Origin: Volvox africanus
Taxonomy: Eukaryota > Chlorophyta > Chlorophyceae > Chlamydomonadales > Volvocaceae
DNA: 64,000 bases
NCBI GenBank assembly: GCA_030268105.1
Contig: BSDZ01000010.1
Span: forward strand, 782,001-846,000
Direction: 5' to 3'
Shown here piece by piece: positions 11,898 through 26,839 of this stretch; position 1 is the first letter of the stretch, and every line of letters starts with the position of its first letter. The translations under genes and the position numbers were made by a program. The notes below the pieces were generated by a model, which made no database searches, was not told where the DNA came from, and saw only the letters and a program-made list of their open reading frames with translations.

Positions 11898-14725
11898 ATG
11901 TATGCCTGGCCGGTGGAGCGCTTCTGTTATGATGGTGAGAGTCCTGCAGCTTCCGACATGCCGCTTCGCAACTGTTGCCGGCTCTATAAGCTGCGCCCCA
12001 ATAGCATCGTGCTTATACACAGTGCACATCGCGTCTCAAATCGTTCATCGGCTTTGTTTTCCTAGCTCGTCCCTCTGGTTAAGCATCTTCGGCTGCAGGC
12101 GGCAATGTTGTGTTGGGGGCCCTTCGACGTGTTGCTTTCAAGGCAGCGCGCCAAATCTGTAGCACCTCGAACTCGCCCAGCACGTCTCAGGGCTCGTTGA
12201 AACCGCGGAACATCTGGTGTATTGGCCGTAACTATGCGGAGCATGCACGGGAGCTGGGTAACGAGGTCCCCAGTGTTCCCATGATCTTCCTGAAGGCCGG
12301 CACATCTGCTGTGCCTCCAGGAGATTTGCTCTTGCCCAACTTTTCCAAGGACGTGCATCATGAGGTAATGGCCTTATGGTGGGTATGCATGTAAAGCTGG
12401 GGCGCCCGGACCCACGGGCATCCATGGCATGGCATGTCAGCGTAATTATATCCATTTGGATCGGATTCGTTTATTAGCCGCCGCGCGTTTGGATCTCCTC
12501 CCATCGCCCCAAAGCGGTCATGACATAGGATGTCCCGAGCCACGCAGGACTTCAGCCGCTCCTAGCGAGTATGGCCACCCTCAAGTACCTAACAATTCAA
12601 CCTGTCACCGGCAGCCGGTCGCCTTACCCATCATCACATTCATATCATCAAGATATCTTTGATGCATACTGACATATTGTGCCATCTATGCTTTCTGTTT
12701 CGGAATCTGCAACTTTGAATGCAGGTAGAGCTTGCCGTTGAGCTAGGGCCGGATTTGAACCCAGTTCGAGCTGCGGTGGCGCTAGACCTGACCGCACGAG
12801 ATGTTCAGGTCTGTGATAGAGCAACTCAAGGGAACTGATAGGCCTTCGTTGCCAATCGGAAGTGTAGGGGCAAGGAGGAGCTTGGACAAGAGGCAATTTA
12901 GGGTAGAATGCTTTACACTGTAGCGTAGTTAGCTGTCCCCTGAAGGGTAATGGCCCAACAGGGGCCCCCCATTAAGGTTCCGAAGTCTTACATGACGCCA
13001 ATTATTTTCCCTGGGTCTTTTCTGAGGGGGCCCAGTGACATGGATTTAGAGAGTGCAAGAGCACGCAGGTGCAGAACTAAGAAACCAAATGGTAGAAATG
13101 AAGAATGGATGACATCAGAAATACCAATCATTACACCAATGATTAATATAATGGTACCAATATCAATCTACACATCGAATGTTGGCGGTCGTGCCTTTCG
13201 AGTGGTTAGGGGGTCTAACTTGAAAATAGATGGAAATTCCCCCATAGGCTCGGATCTTGTTGCATGGTGATTTTGTCGCTGTCGTCATGTGAGGGCCGTT
13301 GCGCCACCATAGTACGTACCTGGGGATCCTCTGCCCTCCTTGATGTACTGGTAATGCATGAAATCTAACGGGGAATTGGGTTATATATGGATTAGATGGC
13401 ATCGTTAAAACCTATCACAATATGCGGTCCACCCAGGTCTAGGGGGCAGCGTTTGCTTCGGGGGTATGGAACAGCTTTTCCAATGCCTGAATTCACACAG
13501 CTGAATGCCGCCCCGACAAGCCAAACGGCGACATCCATTATGTAGTTTAGTGTTGGCCGTACAATGGCGTTGTAGGCATTGATGTTGTACGCATCACCTT
13601 AGAGCTGCACTGGCCATGTTCCCTAGATGGCTCTTAATTAACGCCCTTGGTTTAGGACAAGGTCTGCTGTAAGGAGTGGAGTATTTTGTGTTATGATTGT
13701 CTTCAGGTTAATGCTTACATCTGAGCCTCTATAGCATAGTGGTAGTGCGTTCCCTTCGTATGGGAAAGATCCTAAGTTTTATCCTCAGTGGGGGCAGATG
13801 TCGTGAGCTTCAATTGTTTCTGTAGGGATATGCTCATGGGAACAAAGACGCTTTGCAGAAAGACGAATATTTACTGGGGAGGGCTGCCGGGGTTATACCT
13901 GTATGCCCGCTGAAAGTAGGGGTGATGTCGAAAAACGGTACAGTCCAGCCCTCTCAGGGGCCGAGGCATTTTCACGTTCTTTCCCCGTCTTCTCACGCTC
14001 CCCGTTATAGGCGCAACTGAAGAATCAGCAATGGCCTTGGACGCTTGCCAAGAGCTTCACGGGTTCAACACCCCTGGCGCCACCTTTCAGCCTGGAAGGT
14101 GGGCATTAGGGGATTGTGGCAGGAGCGCCAGAAGGCGACAGCGCTGCGACTCACCCAGAACCCGCTCCAAGCTCATTAGCCGAAACCCGTCAGCTGAGTG
14201 ATTCCGCAGCTGATTAGTTGTTCGCGTTTTTGGCTTATTGACAGGTCTCGTCATGCCTCGCTCCCTGCTTGGTGCACACTATACCCAAGGCAGGTTATCC
14301 GTCCTTGCATTGTCCCCAAAACAAGGCTCCAAAGCTGATGGCCACCCTCTCACATCCTGTCGTATCCTGCTGTCTTTGGAGCTGGCCATCCTGCAATCAA
14401 CTGCAGTCTGAAATTGTGTGTCGCTTACCATTCGCCTGACGCCCCTGCAGGTGTGGACACGGCGTTGCTAACCCTTACGCTTGACGTGAACGGGGTAAGG
14501 CGGCAGACGGGGCGCACTAAGGATATGATCTTTGACCTGCCGACGCAGGTCGACTACGTGAGGCGTCACTTTCCGGTGGCTCCGGGTGACGTGCTGCTCA
14601 CAGGCACGCCGCCGGGCGTTTCGGTAATGCGACCTGGGGACGAAATTGTCGCACGGGTTCTGGGGCCCTCTGGCTGTGTGCTGAGCGAAGGAGTTTGGGG
14701 AGTAAAGGCGAGCGCCAATGGATGA
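11898..14725 (+). CDS. FAHD1: Fumarylacetoacetate hydrolase-domain protein (FAHD1-like acylpyruvase)
   Basis: Exons 11898-11934 (tentative start), 12099-12364, 12725-12808, 14011-14098 and 14451-14725; phases fit and give 249 residues. Family motifs are [75 protein letters not shown] and [12 protein letters not shown]. The HHEVEL and TLAKSF blocks contain the acidic and lysine residues that bind the divalent metal and substrate in FAHD1. FAHD1 cleaves acylpyruvates and decarboxylates oxaloacetate in mitochondria; the basic stretch [12 protein letters not shown] upstream of the domain fits a targeting peptide. Compared with FAHD1 proteins the segment between VELG and LDLTARDVQ is short by about ten residues (the usual AMDYVGGY block is absent). 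The 1.2-kb third intron carries a tRNA-like sequence. Confidence 0.88.
13725..13796 (+). tRNA. tRNA-Thr(CGU)-like sequence inside an intron
   Basis: The acceptor stem GCCTCTA pairs with TGGGGGC over 7 bp (two G-U). A-box-like TAGCATAGTGGT gives a short D-arm. The anticodon arm is TTCCC-TTCGTAT-GGGAA, with CGT at the anticodon position. The T-arm is CTAAG-TTTTATC-CTCAG with one mismatch and a loop that departs from TTCRANY. The weak B box suggests a decayed tRNA or a tRNA-derived SINE head rather than an active gene. It lies in sense orientation in intron 3 of the FAHD1-like gene. Confidence 0.45.
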
Positions 14726-14771
14726 CGTATACAGTTACAATTGCCCATAGGTTGTTGTTGGGGCGAAGCGG

Positions 14772-14776
14772 TGTAA
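14772..14776 (+). terminator. TGTAA polyadenylation signal for FAHD1-like gene
   Basis: TGTAA 47 nt after the FAHD1 stop codon. A second copy (CGTGTAACC) follows near 14850. Confidence 0.6.
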
Positions 14777-14858
14777 AGTATCTCGCCGATGGCGTCTCGG
14801 TGGAGACGATAGTTGAATTTGCCTTAACGAACTTCTACTTAATGTATAACGTGTAACC

Positions 14859-15587
14859 ATGTTGTGGAGGATGATATATCAAACGATTCTTCCGGCGCTC
14901 GGTCTTTCCAAAGCATCGTTGAGGAGTTTTGCTAACTGTGCCTTCGGAGCGCATCCTTCGGAGCCCGATGCACAATCGAAGCATATTCGCTACATGTACA
15001 ATGTTGGCGATGGTATGAATGGTATGATAACGACACGAAGATGCATTGAAATTTGTTATCATAGGCAAGCGCTGTGGACTTTTAAGCCGGAAGGGAAAAT
15101 GGCGCACAGGCCAGTTACCCGCTCAGCCCGAGAGAATATCATTCAAATCACTCAACCTAAATTCACGACCGCTAAGTGTTGCAGCAGAAGATCGGTCATT
15201 GTCCATAGCAGGCAGCGCAATTTTGGCACTGAGTCGCTGGAGCATGCAATACAATTAATCAATAAGTTTATTTTTGAGCATGAACAGAGACGCCAGGGGC
15301 GGCGCTCGAGGCCAGGAGAAGCGAAGGGTGGGACGGAAGTTGAGGTTCAGCCGGTCAGCAAACCCATGACGTTTAGAGCGTCAGCAAAGACAGAAAAACT
15401 CGTCAAGGTAAGCCAAGTATGGGTGGATAGCACGATGACCTCGTTAACTACGGTGAAAACCCATCCGATGCAAAGTTATTCCGGACAGCGGTTGCAATCT
15501 CTGCTGCGCACGAAAGGTACTTCAGGCATGAATCATTTCGCCATACCTAGATCCTTGCCGGGGTTTCCATGTGTATGCGTTTTATGA
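14859..15587 (+). CDS. Uncharacterised 242-codon ORF
   Basis: Single open frame ATG-stop in moderately low-GC sequence. No recognised domain. The translation has a Cys/His-rich middle and a charged stretch (EHEQRRQGRRSRPG). A good donor GTAAGC occurs inside it at about 15409, so part could be an exon. The length is more than expected by chance, but there is no homology signal to rely on; a decayed mobile element is an alternative. Confidence 0.2.
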   Translation: MLWRMIYQTILPALGLSKASLRSFANCAFGAHPSEPDAQSKHIRYMYNVGDGMNGMITTRRCIEICYHRQALWTFKPEGKMAHRPVTRSARENIIQITQPKFTTAKCCSRRSVIVHSRQRNFGTESLEHAIQLINKFIFEHEQRRQGRRSRPGEAKGGTEVEVQPVSKPMTFRASAKTEKLVKVSQVWVDSTMTSLTTVKTHPMQSYSGQRLQSLLRTKGTSGMNHFAIPRSLPGFPCVCVL

Positions 15588-16234
15588 CTTGCTGACGGGT
15601 CCCGTATGTTTGAGCTACCGATACTTGAAGCGGCGGTCTGGGCGCTTGAGTTAGCAGTTCATTCCGTCGTCTAAGGCCTTGATCTCCATCGGATTATTCC
15701 ACGGTGAAATTGTGACGGTTCTCAAATCTCAACCCGCGTCTGCTCCCTTGCAACGGCTACGCTTACGTACGTCCAAACGTGCGTCCGGCATACCTTCATT
15801 CACCGTAGTTACACCTTGCGGAAGGTTGGGACGTCTAAACATGGAGTTAGACACGTAAACTCCCCAATAGGTTACCTATAGCCTGTGAAACCTTCTTTGC
15901 TCGGACGTCCACCTCCACAACTAAACGGGTCCTTAAACGCTACCCTAAATGAGGCATACCCTGCCTTTCGCACCATCCATACCGCCAGCGCGGCTTGCTA
16001 GCCTCCTTACCTCCTTAATATCTGCTGACGCGCCGTTTTGTCATTTTCCACACCGCGGTCTCTTCTGTTCCGTAAACTCCACAGCCGACTTGTCGCACCC
16101 CGCATCATTCCTTTCCCATCCCCGTTCCTTGATCCCCTGCGATTCTCTGTGCGCCCTCTTGCCTGCGCTCCTCACCCTCTTCCTCCTCCTCCTGCACCCC
16201 GGTCTCAATCGTCCCATTCCTCGCCGCAACCCAG

Positions 16235-19913
<3,679 letters not shown>

Positions 19914-21765
19914 CAGCAACACCAGCGGGAGGTGCCACAGCAGCGGCAATCAGACCGATCACAGGGACCGATCACAGCGACCGGTAGCTGCCGGCGGCAC
20001 ATTGCCACCTCTTCGTCCTTGCGGCCGCCGCCTTTTTCTCCCGGCTTCTTTGGCATTACGGACTCCTTCCTGACTGGGAGCTTGGATGCACGCTCACACG
20101 CAGGGTATCCCTCTGCAGGAGCTGTGCCCCCCGGGCCTTGCTGTCCTTCGAGGACACAAGCTTACCCCATATGTACATTTAGATCAAGTGGATTTCGTCA
20201 TTCATACCGCTCTCTGCGTTCATGAGGGAGGGAGGATTTACGGCTTCAATCGACGGCTGCCCTCTCGTCAACCCGTTACACACAGCTCATTAAGAGTGGT
20301 ATGAACGCCTTGACATTCCAGGTGTCGTGCAGGTGTCCATTTTAACCATAGACTGCACACTTATGCGTGATAATGATGAGGTTCCTGAGAGCGCTGATGA
20401 CCGCGTTCGTGTCCATTATGATCGCTACAGCAATCCTGCTTGGTGGGACATTGCCAGCGAAGTGGCCGGCGTAGTGCCGCTTCCGTTCCGCTGAGAGGGC
20501 GGGCGGTCTTGGGAGTATGATTATTTCGAAGCGTCTTCCTGTTATGTAGCTGCCGGACATGTACGATGTGTACGGTGGGCTAGGAGGGGTTAAACGTGGC
20601 CAGCAGTAATTGCTGAGGAGGGCAGCCACCCAGTTGCAGTACCTGAGAGGGCAGGACAGGATCGAAAGTCCGGATAACGCGTGCAGGATGCACACGCTCA
20701 GCCAAGTAGCGATGGAGTGGAGCGGAGCTAAGAGAAGACTGTTGAGGGGCGTGACTGATGACCAACTTTCACACGGGTATATGCAGCGCGTGTGTGCTCC
20801 TCCTTTGGCGTGTCTTCTTGCAATGGCCAGCATGGATCGTGCAGGGCATGCATAAAAACGATAGGGAGGCCTGGTATGCGCGTCTCGTTACGATGGGCGA
20901 GCTCCGTCTACGGGAGCTACGGGACTGGCACACGAATGGGGTGCAAGCGTTCCCTTTTCATTCCCCATGCCTTCAAGTATGCCACAGTCTTCATAGAGAT
21001 CACTCGTCCTGACCCAGATCCTGGTTGATTTCTTTGCTCTGTTGGCGTTTGATGGTGCCGGAGCGTGGCATTAAGTGCCGCATTCCCCTGGACCAGTGCT
21101 GACGTGAGACAAGTCAGTTTTGAGGCATTCGGGGATTCGCCTATATCTATACATCTGTATCAGCCGCTAAGCATACATGACATGGACTGAGCGACTGACA
21201 TTCGCGATGGGGTCATTCGCAGGGTCACCCCAGGTGGGTCTGTAAGGGCCCGTTTTGCAATCAAATCGCTTTGACTGGTTGGCGAGCTGCTTGCTAAGTT
21301 AAACCAAAGTTCCACGAAGGTGGAGGATGTTGGTTGACCGTACCGGCCTTAAACGTTCCACGCTTTTACACCGCATGGGTGGAGAGAGAAGGGAGAAGAA
21401 ATGTTAAGATAAAGACGCAATGTGGATGAAAAGCTCGATAAGCATGAAGGAAAGGATAATAATAAACACAATTACCGGCACACAGTCGCTACTCGAGCAG
21501 ACCGATCGACCACCAGCCAGCCAGCCAGCTGGTAAACTCGCCGCACGCCCGTCCATTTTCGGGAACTGACACGGACACGAACATGAACACCCACAATCCA
21601 ACAGGCCTTCAAGCGGATACTGAAACCCACAGTGCACCGCTACCCCAGCTCCGTGCACCAAAACATCCAAGATAGGCAAGTACGCAGCACCCACAACCGA
21701 CAGCATGGTTGCAGCGACCAGCTTCTCCACGTCCGGACACCGTCATTCTACACACCTCCTTCAAC
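19914..21765. other. Intergenic region, no gene recognised
   Basis: Contains overlapping ORFs at 20342-20833 (minus, 163 codons) and 20758-21012 (plus, including WRVFLQWPAWIVQ), none with a recognised family or clear splice context. CAG repeats follow the DUF1997 stop. I could not place a TGTAA signal close to that stop. Confidence 0.45.
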
Positions 21766-21770
21766 TTACA
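21766..21770 (-). terminator. TGTAA polyadenylation signal for chloroplast protein gene
   Basis: TTACA on plus, 260 nt beyond the stop codon of the minus-strand gene that ends at 22030. Confidence 0.5.
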
Positions 21771-22029
21771 GCTAGATACGCAGGGGCCCCAGCATCTGCA
21801 CATCTTCACGCAGCTACGGCCCAGGTACGATCACGCACCTGCATGTGATACTGCCAGTCTGCAAATTATCGCGCACTAGTGCCCGCCAGCAAATCGAACA
21901 TCCCCTGCTAATTGAACGTGAACACCATTGGTAGGTTTACCCCCTCCCCCAGTCTCTCGCGCCACAGCGCCAGATACCATAAAAAGTCGACTGCGTAAAT
22001 GCAGGAGCTATGCGACGCCGCTGCTGTAT

Positions 22030-24583
22030 TTACTTGGGCTGCTGGGCCTTGGCCAGCGCGTCCTCGGCCGCAGCGTACAGCTCCTTGCCCTTCGCTCCCG
22101 CAAGCGCAAACGCCTTGCTCGTCTGCTCGGAGTACTTGGTGACTGCCAGCACGGCGCCCGCAAAGCTGCCCAGCACCAGCAACTCCGCGAGGAAAAGCGG
22201 CAGCGGGCCGCGCCGCTTCTGTTGGCCGACAGGGTGAAGGGGACCGGTAGCGGTAGGTGGTAAGGAATCGAGCTTGCAAGGCGATGAGTACCAGCACCTA
22301 TGTTTTAGGGACTGAGGAGATGCGCGGATAAAGTGGGCTAGCTTTCGAGTACCCTTCCCATCAGCCCCACCTGCGGCCGCGGCTGCACCTTGGGCACCTC
22401 CTTCACCACGACCGTCGCTGCCTGCTTCACCTCAACTTCCCGCTGTGAAGAAAGCAGCAGAGTCAGTGCATGCGGGCAGTTAGGGAACGCTTATGTGAAG
22501 GAAATGCGCACGTCAGGTCCCCAGGGAAGTTGCCACCGACTTTGGCGGCAGGTAAAATGTCCCGGCAGTTTTCCTGACGTGCATCTTCCACGGAATTCCA
22601 AATAGCTCCGCACTCCCCGACGTCACACCGGCGGTCCTAATGAAGTCCAACCACCCAACTTCGTGGAGTCCTTGTTCCCTAGCTACCCAACACTGTTACT
22701 TTAATAACATTCTACGCCATGTCGCACCAGAGGGCATTTCTCACCTTCGGCGCGGGTGCAGGTGTGGGTGCGGGGGCGGGGGCCGGCTCAGGCGCCGGCG
22801 CTGCGTTAAAGCCTCCGAAGCCGCGGTAGCGTGACGTGGCGGTGCTGCTCTCATAAGCAGTGGCGGAATTCTTGAGCTCGGAAGCGAGCTGACTGGCAGC
22901 TGCCCGGCGCTCGGCTGCAAATAGTGGAGGTGTAGGGGGTTGAAGATGAGGGAGAACACAAGAAGCGATGGTTCGAAGAAGTAACGAGGGGCAGGCGTAA
23001 AGTGTGCGCTTGGCTTGAAGCCGGGCCTGACACAAAACGCACCATTGGCGGCCTCCACCGCTGCATCCGCCTCCGCCGTGGAGGGAGCCGCCACCTCGCC
23101 ACCCGCCCGACCCTCCGCCTGTTCCCGCCTGAAGAAACCGCCAGCGGCGTGAGAGGGCATGCGCATACGTGCAGTGTTGTCCGACTCATACGAACCCATA
23201 ACCTTCCGGTAAGACGTGCCTCAAACCACAGAAAATGTCAGTGGACGCGTCCTGCCCGCCGTATTGGAAGCTTAGCAGGAGTGATATCATCCATTGCAAG
23301 CACCAGTACGGGAACAGCACCATTACGTCATCCCAACCCATCACCATAAACCACCGCACGGTTACCGTGCTGGCCTCAGCCTCAGCCTCAGCCTCAGGAT
23401 CAGTAGCAACAGCAGCAGCTGGGGGCCGGCGGTACAAGGCTATCGGTGCCACTCTTTTGCACACGTTACTTACGCTTGGCGTAGCAGCTCCCGGCGCTTC
23501 TCCAGCTCCCGTTGGCGCCGCTGGTATGGTGTCATGAGGTCCTTTCGGGAAATCGGCCAGGGTTGGGACGCGATGGGGATTACGACAATGCCATCACGTA
23601 CGGGTCGAGAACCTGTAGTGGGCCTTCCCAAGCCCGCAAGCCCGCAAGTTCAGCTAACCCACATCGCCCAGCATCAACACGTCGGGAAATGGCCAGTCAA
23701 GACAAGCAGCAGGCAAGCAGAGAGGGCAGCCAGGGAGGCAGGCAGGCGGGAACGAGTGCACCCGTTTCTTTTTCGAGGACCTTACCTCAGATGTGTCATC
23801 GGCGCGGGCGGATCGCAGTAGCATCAGCTCTGGGGGACTTAGAGCCGGGACCGCCGTGAGCACCAGTGCCGCGGTCGTCATCAGGGAGACGACGGCAGGG
23901 GCCTGGCGCGGATAGACCGGCCGTGGATGTCAGAGTGAGGGCACGTCAAGGGAGATTTATGTCGCTTAAGAGTTGGATTCTTTGGCCGTGGGTTTGGCCG
24001 CAAGTAAAGCGTGTGCAATGGGGGATAGGTCTGCTTATGGAGACATAGCGGGGTAGGGAGCCATAGGAGCCTGCAATCAAGCATGAGAAACAGAGACAGC
24101 GCGATGGAAGGGATTTTCGCCTGATCAGCATGTGGAATTGTGCCTGAAAAGGAAATAGGGAAAGGATTGCGGACGGTGCGTTGCTTTCGGGCGGTACAAC
24201 CCTGGGCCATGAAGATTGTGTGTGTGTGTGTGTAGGTGTGTGTGTGTGTATCTTCGCGGCTCCAATGCTCAGGGGCACAGATGCAGGGCGTCGCCCCGAG
24301 TTCACTTCCCCTCCTTCCAGAGCCTGAGCAAAGCTTGGGCTTGCAAAGCGATGCCCGAGCAGTGCCCCACTGCGGACGGTGCGTTGCTTAGGGTTAGCTC
24401 CGCCAAAGGACTTTCCGGCAGCAGTGGCACAAGCGATGTTATGCAATTTTGAATCAGAGCACATTCGTAAGATCTTCGCACCTTGGGCGTATCGGTTTGC
24501 GCCCGCACAAGAACGACTTTGCGGCCGTGACTCGAGCGGCACGCGAAGCCCCGGTGTGATGGAGCCCGACAGGAATGTGCCAT
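22030..24583 (-). CDS. Uncharacterised chloroplast membrane protein, seven exons
   Basis: Exons in transcript order: 24583-24482, 23902-23786, 23541-23474, 23128-23043, 22914-22745, 22442-22371 and 22218-22030; they total 804 nt, 267 residues, with every phase consistent. The N-terminus MAHSCRAPSHRGFACRSS, followed by VVLVRAQ, looks like a green-algal chloroplast transit peptide with a VRA-type cleavage site. A hydrophobic stretch VVSLMTTAALVLTAVPALSP follows, then a charged helical region (YQRRQRELEKRRELLRQ), an Ala/Glu-rich segment, a Pro-Ala linker (APEPAPAPAPTPAPAP), a second membrane segment LFLAELLVLGSFAGAVLAVT and a Lys/Ala-rich C-terminus. The first hydrophobic stretch could be a thylakoid anchor or a second targeting signal ending near SARADD. 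No family name recognised. Function unknown; thylakoid or envelope location is inferred from the targeting features. Confidence 0.75.
24170..24395. repeat. 18-bp direct repeat in first intron
   Basis: TGCGGACGGTGCGTTGCT occurs at about 24170 and again at about 24373, flanking a TG microsatellite at about 24217-24250, within the first intron of the chloroplast-protein gene. Confidence 0.7.
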
Positions 24584-24894
24584 TTTCTTTAAGGGAGGAA
24601 ATTCAGACAACAGTTAAGTCTTGGCAAGATGTTTTCCTTCGCCAGCTCCTTTCATGGCTTCTCAGAAGGTCGTACATCGGAAATCGTGCAAGTTTCCGAA
24701 AATTTTTGAGTTGAGTGTTGAGTGTCATTTGGATCCGAGTTGGGTGTTGAGTGTTGAATTATCAAATGCGCGAAGCTGCTGCCAAGCGCGTAGGTGCATC
24801 ACCTAATACGCCTCAATTAACTAAATCAAATAGCTGAACGTCTTCATGAGGCTAGACAGAATTTGTAGTCCGAAGCATCAATGGTAATGGCGCC

Positions 24895-25140
24895 AAAGGC
24901 GCGGTAGTGGCGCCAAAGGACGAAGAGCTCAGATTGTCCGGCGTTTGCCTCAACTTCAACAACCGGATTGGACAGCTACGAGAGTCCATAGACAAGATGT
25001 TTAACAAAGAGTTCAAGGGACGCCGTGAAGTCAAGGAGACGAATAAGCACCTTGGAGCAGCAGCTCGAGAGCTTGCGCAAAGAGCACGCCGAGCTTAGCG
25101 CGAGGATACAGGAGGATAGCCACGGGGGCATCGCCACAAA
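24895..25140 (+). pseudogene. Frameshifted coiled-coil fragment
   Basis: Two adjacent frames each encode heptad-like helix: one gives FNNRIGQLRESIDKMFNKEF, the next STLEQQLESLRKEHAELSAR. They would join with a frameshift near 25025-25040. No start, stop or splice context supports an intact gene. It may be a captured gene fragment or element ORF1 debris. Parent family not recognised. Confidence 0.3.
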
Positions 25141-25504
25141 CACAGGCTGCTCGCCTACGTTCCCGAAGATCATCTCACTGATATGCGCGGCTTTAATACC
25201 GAAGTCATCAGACAGAAACGCCCTGGAACGGAAATCATGTTCAGCATCGCACCCCGCCCACAGCAGAGAGGACTGGGGACTGCCACGTCTGCCGGAACCT
25301 CAGCACCAGGCGGGCAGCGACCGGTCGCTGGATTGCAGGGGAAATTTTTTGCTTCTCTCTTTCCGGCGCTCATCGCATACCAAATCAAACCCTCTAAACC
25401 CAAAATCTCTTATCCAAACGGAAATACAACATTGCCATTATGGGTGCATTGACCAGAAGTGGCAAGAAGCTCCGATAGCAGTGGATGGCTACATGCGTTA
25501 AGCT

Positions 25505-25760
25505 CCGTGGCGTGGCGCAGGTCAACCTGGCCGAGAGGTCGCCGGTTCGAATCCCGCTGGCTGTTGACCAGGGCAGGGAGGCCGGGACGAGGCAGCTATC
25601 GGGAGACCGTGAAGCTCGACGGAGTGTCGCTCACGGGGGGGTGTTGGATTGTGAGCAACACTCATATACGAAAGAATGTCAGAGCAAGTAATACGGCCCA
25701 CGAGGGGCCGGGCGCTTTGCTGACTTTAACACAACCCACGCTGGATTCGTGGAGCTGACA
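25505..25760 (+). mobile_element. tRNA-derived SINE-like element
   Basis: An A-box-like TGGCGCAGGTC at about 25513 and a perfect B box GGTTCGAATCC at 25544-25554 are spaced as in a tRNA promoter. The flanks do not fold into a full cloverleaf acceptor stem, which points to a SINE head rather than a tRNA gene. The remaining 200 bp are an unassigned body; the 3' boundary is a guess and no target-site duplication was identified. Confidence 0.4.
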
Positions 25761-26839
25761 TCTCCATTGAGGAAAACGGCAAGCACATCTCATATGATGG
25801 GCCATGGGTACCGAGTGGAGGTTGAGGGAGTGGAAATAGAGAGCTGTGATCGAAGAGGTCTCAGCTTTGTGCTTATTGCAATGGAATATTAGAGGTTTGA
25901 AAGATGGGAAGTTTTATCAATCTGAATTTGTGAACATTTAATGACAAACAATGTGTTGTATCTCTGTGTTAATATCCGCTCAACTGTTTTGGCCCGATCG
26001 GAAGATGTCCAGTTTCCTGATCATCCTGGATATTAGCCTTAGATACCCCAGGATACTACAATTCTGACAAGCAGCCGTTTAACTTGGTCAAGCGCATCTT
26101 GGATTATCGTGTGAGGCAAATCCGTGCAGGCCAACGGTTCCGCAACGTGAATGTACCTTGTGAAGTGGGCAGGTTACTCGTCAGAGCACAACAGTTGGGA
26201 GCCGCAATATAACTTCACTCCAGACTTGGCACCCGTGCATCAGGAGACACGTGAACGTGTTAAAGCCACGGTGGGAATGCTGCGACCAGAGGGAGGATAG
26301 TTGTTGTATTGCAGGGCGGCCAAGACTGGTCAACGGTTGACCCTGCAGGGCTACAACTAACCCCCACAGATCAACGGTCCTAACAGAGGTGGTTGATGGT
26401 TTATCAACGGTCCAACAGGAGGATGAGATGTGTGGCGATGGGACAGTCACGGCTTTGTGATGAGACTATATGTTATATTCATGACTGTATATATTCATGA
26501 TGGGGGCCTTTACACCTCTGGTAAATTGGTTGCAACTCTGGTCGCTGGTAAGCGTTACAAAAAAGGGTACGGATACTGCGTGACCGCATATCCTGGCTTA
26601 CCTGAGTAAGGGCTTCCTCTGGAAGCCAGGCTCCGGTTTACACCATATGGCAGTTGGAGGCTCGTTAGGTGGGCTCGTGGACAAGGTCATCCCTAGGTAC
26701 CGACCTCCCTGGATTTCATCAGTCGCCACTCTGGGCTACTAACTAACCGGTAGTTCTCACTACCACCACTTTGTGGTTCCATCGTTCCTTTGCTTTTACA
26801 TCAGAAATGTTCCTTAAAATTGCTTCCACTTAGCATAAT

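Noticed and set aside
12725..12770. Possible tRNA T-arm (GGCCGGATTTGAACCCAG)
   Set aside because: It is part of the FAHD1-like exon and no matching A box or stems exist.
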